Assembly (NCBI GenBank): GCA_947632425.1
Contig: CANRPG010000023.1
Coordinates: 1 to 15,870 of the forward strand
From: an uncultured Clostridia bacterium
GTDB taxonomy: Bacteria; Bacillota; Clostridia; Oscillospirales; Ruminococcaceae
Length of the DNA stretch: 15,870 nt
Direction: 5' to 3'
This document shows positions 13,443 to 15,870 of the stretch, one piece after another. The translations under genes were made by a program, and so were the position numbers. Below the pieces are notes generated by a model. The model saw only the letters and a program-made list of their open reading frames with translations. It ran no database searches and was not told the origin of the DNA. Position 1 is the first letter of the stretch, and every line of letters begins with the position of its first letter.

Positions 13443-14702
13443 ATGAAAGCTAAATTTATAAAGACCACCTTGCTTACCTGCGCTGTTATGAGCTTCTCGC
13501 TTTTATGCGCGTGTGGTGAAAGCAACGACCATAGAATAAAACCCTCGGATATGACGAGCGGCACACAGGCTGCTCAGCCGACCGACAGCGCACTGCCGAC
13601 AGAAAGCGGTCTGCCGACCGATGAGAGCGCGGTTGGTACTGAAACTACTGCGCCTGAGGAAAATGCAGAGCCGAGCTACTCGGTACACCTTGTATGCGCA
13701 GGCGACAACCTTATACACAATTACATTTACGATGAGGCGAGGGAGCGTGCAGGCGGCAACGGCTATGATTTTTCGTTCGTATACGAAAAGGCGCTGAAGT
13801 ATTTTGAAGATGCCGACATTGCGATACTCAATCAGGAAACTATAGTTACCGATGAATTTGAGCCGTCGTCATACCCGGGATTTTGCTCGCCTGGGGCTGT
13901 GGGAGACTATGTTGTGGACGAGATAGGCTTCAACGTTATATCTATGGCGAACAACCACATTCTTGACATGGGCGAGGAGGGGCTTGTATCTACTCTGGAC
14001 TACTGGGATACGCGCCACCCCGATGTTATAAGATACGGAGCATACAGAGATACCGCCGACATGGAGAACATCCGCACCATGGAGGTAAACGGTATAAAGT
14101 TTGCTTTTCTGGGCTATATGCAGCACACCAACGGCATTGAGCACACGGGCGAACTTGGCACACGGCTGGTATATCTGAATGAGCTTGACACGATAGAGCA
14201 GCAGATAAGAAAGGCTGACGAAATAGCCGACGTTGTTGTGGTATCGCCGCATTTTGGCGTTGAGGTACAGAGCGAGCTGAATGAAGATCAGCAGTACTGC
14301 ACGGCTTTGTTTACGCAGTGGGGCGCAGACATTATAATAGGTACGCAGCCGCACACTATTCAGGAGTGCAACTGGTACGAAAAGCCCGACGGCAGCAAAG
14401 CTTTTGTATACTACTGTCTTGGCAATTTTGTTTCTGCAATGAGCAACAAGCTGGCGTGGATAGGCGGCATCGGCGATCTGTACGTTGAAATGGACCCCGA
14501 AACGAGAGAGATAACTATAAAAGACCCGAAGATAATTCCTATAATCAGTCATTATGGTGATGATTACAGCAACGTTCAGATAATACCTTATGCAGAATAC
14601 ACCGAGGAGCTTGCGCAGTCGCACGGATATGAGCCGCTCTCTATGGACTACATAAACGATGTGCTGAAGCACGTTCCGCAGGAATTTCTTTCTATAGAAT
14701 AA
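13443..14702 (+). CDS. CapA/PgsA-family lipoprotein (metallophosphatase-like domain)
   Basis: A 419-residue probable lipoprotein. The signal peptide (MKAKFIKTTLLTCAVMSFSLLCAC) ends in an LCAC lipobox with Cys near residue 24, followed by a Thr/Ser/Pro/Glu linker to about residue 75. The CapA domain then shows the family's metallophosphatase-like motifs: AGDNLIH (GDxxxH), NQET, MANNHILDMG, SPHFGVE and GTQPHTIQ, and later LGNFVS. CapA/PgsA proteins take part in poly-gamma-glutamate capsule assembly in Bacillus, but the capBC ligase genes are absent here and many gut homologues have no known role. ATG 13443 is preferred over an in-frame GTG at 13434, because AGGAG lies 10 nt before it. It is followed after 18 nt by a GH9 cellulase gene on the same strand. 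Surface-located; a phosphoesterase acting on glycans is possible but unproven. Confidence 0.88.
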   Translation: MKAKFIKTTLLTCAVMSFSLLCACGESNDHRIKPSDMTSGTQAAQPTDSALPTESGLPTDESAVGTETTAPEENAEPSYSVHLVCAGDNLIHNYIYDEARERAGGNGYDFSFVYEKALKYFEDADIAILNQETIVTDEFEPSSYPGFCSPGAVGDYVVDEIGFNVISMANNHILDMGEEGLVSTLDYWDTRHPDVIRYGAYRDTADMENIRTMEVNGIKFAFLGYMQHTNGIEHTGELGTRLVYLNELDTIEQQIRKADEIADVVVVSPHFGVEVQSELNEDQQYCTALFTQWGADIIIGTQPHTIQECNWYEKPDGSKAFVYYCLGNFVSAMSNKLAWIGGIGDLYVEMDPETREITIKDPKIIPIISHYGDDYSNVQIIPYAEYTEELAQSHGYEPLSMDYINDVLKHVPQEFLSIE

Positions 14703-14720
14703 TTGTCAAGGAGATGCACT

Positions 14721-15870
14721 ATGGACGACAAGGAAAAAGTTGAAAGCGTAAACAAGGACGAGAGCAGCAGAAAAAAGGTAGTTATAATTGCGGCGGCGGC
14801 TTTGTGCCTGATAATTCTGATCATCATTCTTATTGCTGTATTTTCGGGCGGAAATTCGGATAAGAAGGACAGTTCTTCTTCAAAGGGCGACGGGGTTTCT
14901 TCTAGCGGAAATACTTCATCTGAAGGCAAGAATAACGGTTCTGATGGCGAAAGCGATACGCCCGACGAAAGCGGCGGCAATGGAGAGAGCGGCGACAGTT
15001 CTCTGCCGCCGAAAGAAAACTATGCTGACGGGCTGACGGAAAATGCCACAGAATACGAGGGTATTGAGGGCACGGGCAACTACAATTACGGCGAGGCTCT
15101 GCAAAAGTCTCTGATATTTTATGAATTGCAGCGTTCGGGAAGGCTGGACGGCACTGAGCGCACCAACTGGCGCGGTGACTCGGGTCTAAATGACGGCGCG
15201 GACAACGGCGTTGACCTGACTGGCGGTCTTTATGATGCAGGCGACAACGTGAAGTTCAATCTGCCTATGGCGTACACGGCTTCTATGCTGGCGTGGAGCG
15301 TATATGAGGACAAGGACAGCTACGAGCAAAGCGGTCAGCTTGAATACATACTGAACGACATAAAGTGGATAAGCGATTATCTTATAAAATGTCACACAGC
15401 TGAAAATGAGTTTTACTATCAGGTGGGTGACGGCAACATAGATCACTCGTGGTGGGGTGCGCCCGAGGTTATGCAGATGAGCAGACCTTCTTACAAGGTG
15501 ACGACATCTTCGCCGGGCTCTACAGTAGTGGGCGAGGCTGCGGCTGCTCTGGCTGCGACTGCTGTTATATATAAAGATGTAGATGCAGAGTATTCAGAAA
15601 AATGCCTGACGCACGCAAAGCAGCTTTACACATTTGCAGAAAGCACCAAAAGCGACAGCGGCTACACGGCTGCGAACGGTTTTTACAACAGCTGGAGCGG
15701 CTTTTACGATGAGCTTTCATGGGCAGGAACGTGGCTTTACACTGCGACGGGCGACAAGAAATATCTTGACAGTGCAGGCGATTATTTCACGCAGGCAGGC
15801 AGCAACTACAAGTGGGCTATGTGCTGGGACGATGTAGGCATAGGCGCGGCGCTGAGGCTAACGCAGCTTA
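14721..15870 (+). CDS. Membrane-anchored GH9 cellulase (endoglucanase family), 3' end outside window
   Basis: 383 codons are visible before the window ends. A short charged cytoplasmic segment (1–19) precedes one long hydrophobic helix (VVIIAAAALCLIILIIILIAVF, about 20–41) and then a Ser/Gly/Asp/Glu linker (about 42–115). From residue 121 the GH9 catalytic domain begins: YNYGEALQKSLIFYELQRSG, NWRGDSGLNDG, then YDAGDNVKF with the catalytic-base aspartates (D172, D175), LPMAYTASMLAWS, and HSWWGAPE. The acid glutamate would lie outside the window. GH9 enzymes cut beta-1,4-glucan with inversion. The N-terminus lacks a cleavage site, so it looks like a signal anchor holding the enzyme on the outer face of the membrane. 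No dockerin or carbohydrate-binding module is seen in the visible part. AAGGAG lies 7 nt before the ATG; probably co-transcribed with the capA-like gene. Confidence 0.93.
   Translation, partial: MDDKEKVESVNKDESSRKKVVIIAAAALCLIILIIILIAVFSGGNSDKKDSSSSKGDGVSSSGNTSSEGKNNGSDGESDTPDESGGNGESGDSSLPPKENYADGLTENATEYEGIEGTGNYNYGEALQKSLIFYELQRSGRLDGTERTNWRGDSGLNDGADNGVDLTGGLYDAGDNVKFNLPMAYTASMLAWSVYEDKDSYEQSGQLEYILNDIKWISDYLIKCHTAENEFYYQVGDGNIDHSWWGAPEVMQMSRPSYKVTTSSPGSTVVGEAAAALAATAVIYKDVDAEYSEKCLTHAKQLYTFAESTKSDSGYTAANGFYNSWSGFYDELSWAGTWLYTATGDKKYLDSAGDYFTQAGSNYKWAMCWDDVGIGAALRLTQL

Noticed and set aside
13869..14672. 267-codon minus-strand ORF opposite the capA-like gene
   Set aside because: Long but antisense to a gene with clear family motifs; its Tyr/Val/Arg-rich translation is typical of a reverse-strand shadow and it has no start context.

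Overview
The window looks like chromosome of a fibre-degrading, low-to-mid GC Firmicute of the Ruminococcus/Oscillospiraceae type. This is an inference from the conserved site-2 protease–scpA–scpB–DUF2953–ytfJ cluster, the zinc-ribbon form of ribosomal protein L28, Gram-positive style ribosome binding sites and sigma-A promoters (mostly with exact 17-bp spacers), and a family 9 glycoside hydrolase at the right edge. I cannot name a species from sequence alone.

Left part (1–4233, minus strand): one promoter at 4205–4233 drives a tightly packed operon. In transcription order it holds an M50 site-2 protease family membrane protein, scpA, scpB (condensin partners of SMC), a DUF2953 membrane protein with a long charged insert, and ytfJ (spore-associated family). 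A D-Ala-D-Ala carboxypeptidase runs off the left edge and may have its own promoter. rpmB (L28) is transcribed divergently with its own promoter and terminator.

Middle (4640–8485): a gene-free stretch of about 420 bp holds an array of seven hairpins, six of them perfect. An LTA-synthase-family sulfatase (minus) and a DHH-family phosphoesterase (plus) follow, divergently transcribed from well-formed promoters.

8586–10162: an orphan AAA-type ATPase is followed by a structured, gene-free region. That region holds two 87-bp direct repeats (85/87 identical). Each combines a tRNA-3'-end-like fragment with a bidirectional terminator. Between the repeats lie a three-way-junction palindrome, a 12-bp perfect hairpin and an 18-nt exact copy of the 3' end of the adjacent tRNA-Pro(CGG) gene. 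This is the most unusual part of the window.

10182–13356 (minus): two FtsX-type permeases in an operon without an ATPase in view, with a consensus promoter and a strong terminator. Upstream of them is a two-gene operon of small acidic proteins of unknown function, with its own consensus promoter and terminator.

Right edge (13393–15870, plus): a lipoprotein with a CapA/PgsA-type metallophosphatase-like domain, followed 18 nt later by a membrane-anchored GH9 cellulase that is cut by the window end. The two are probably co-transcribed and act outside the membrane.
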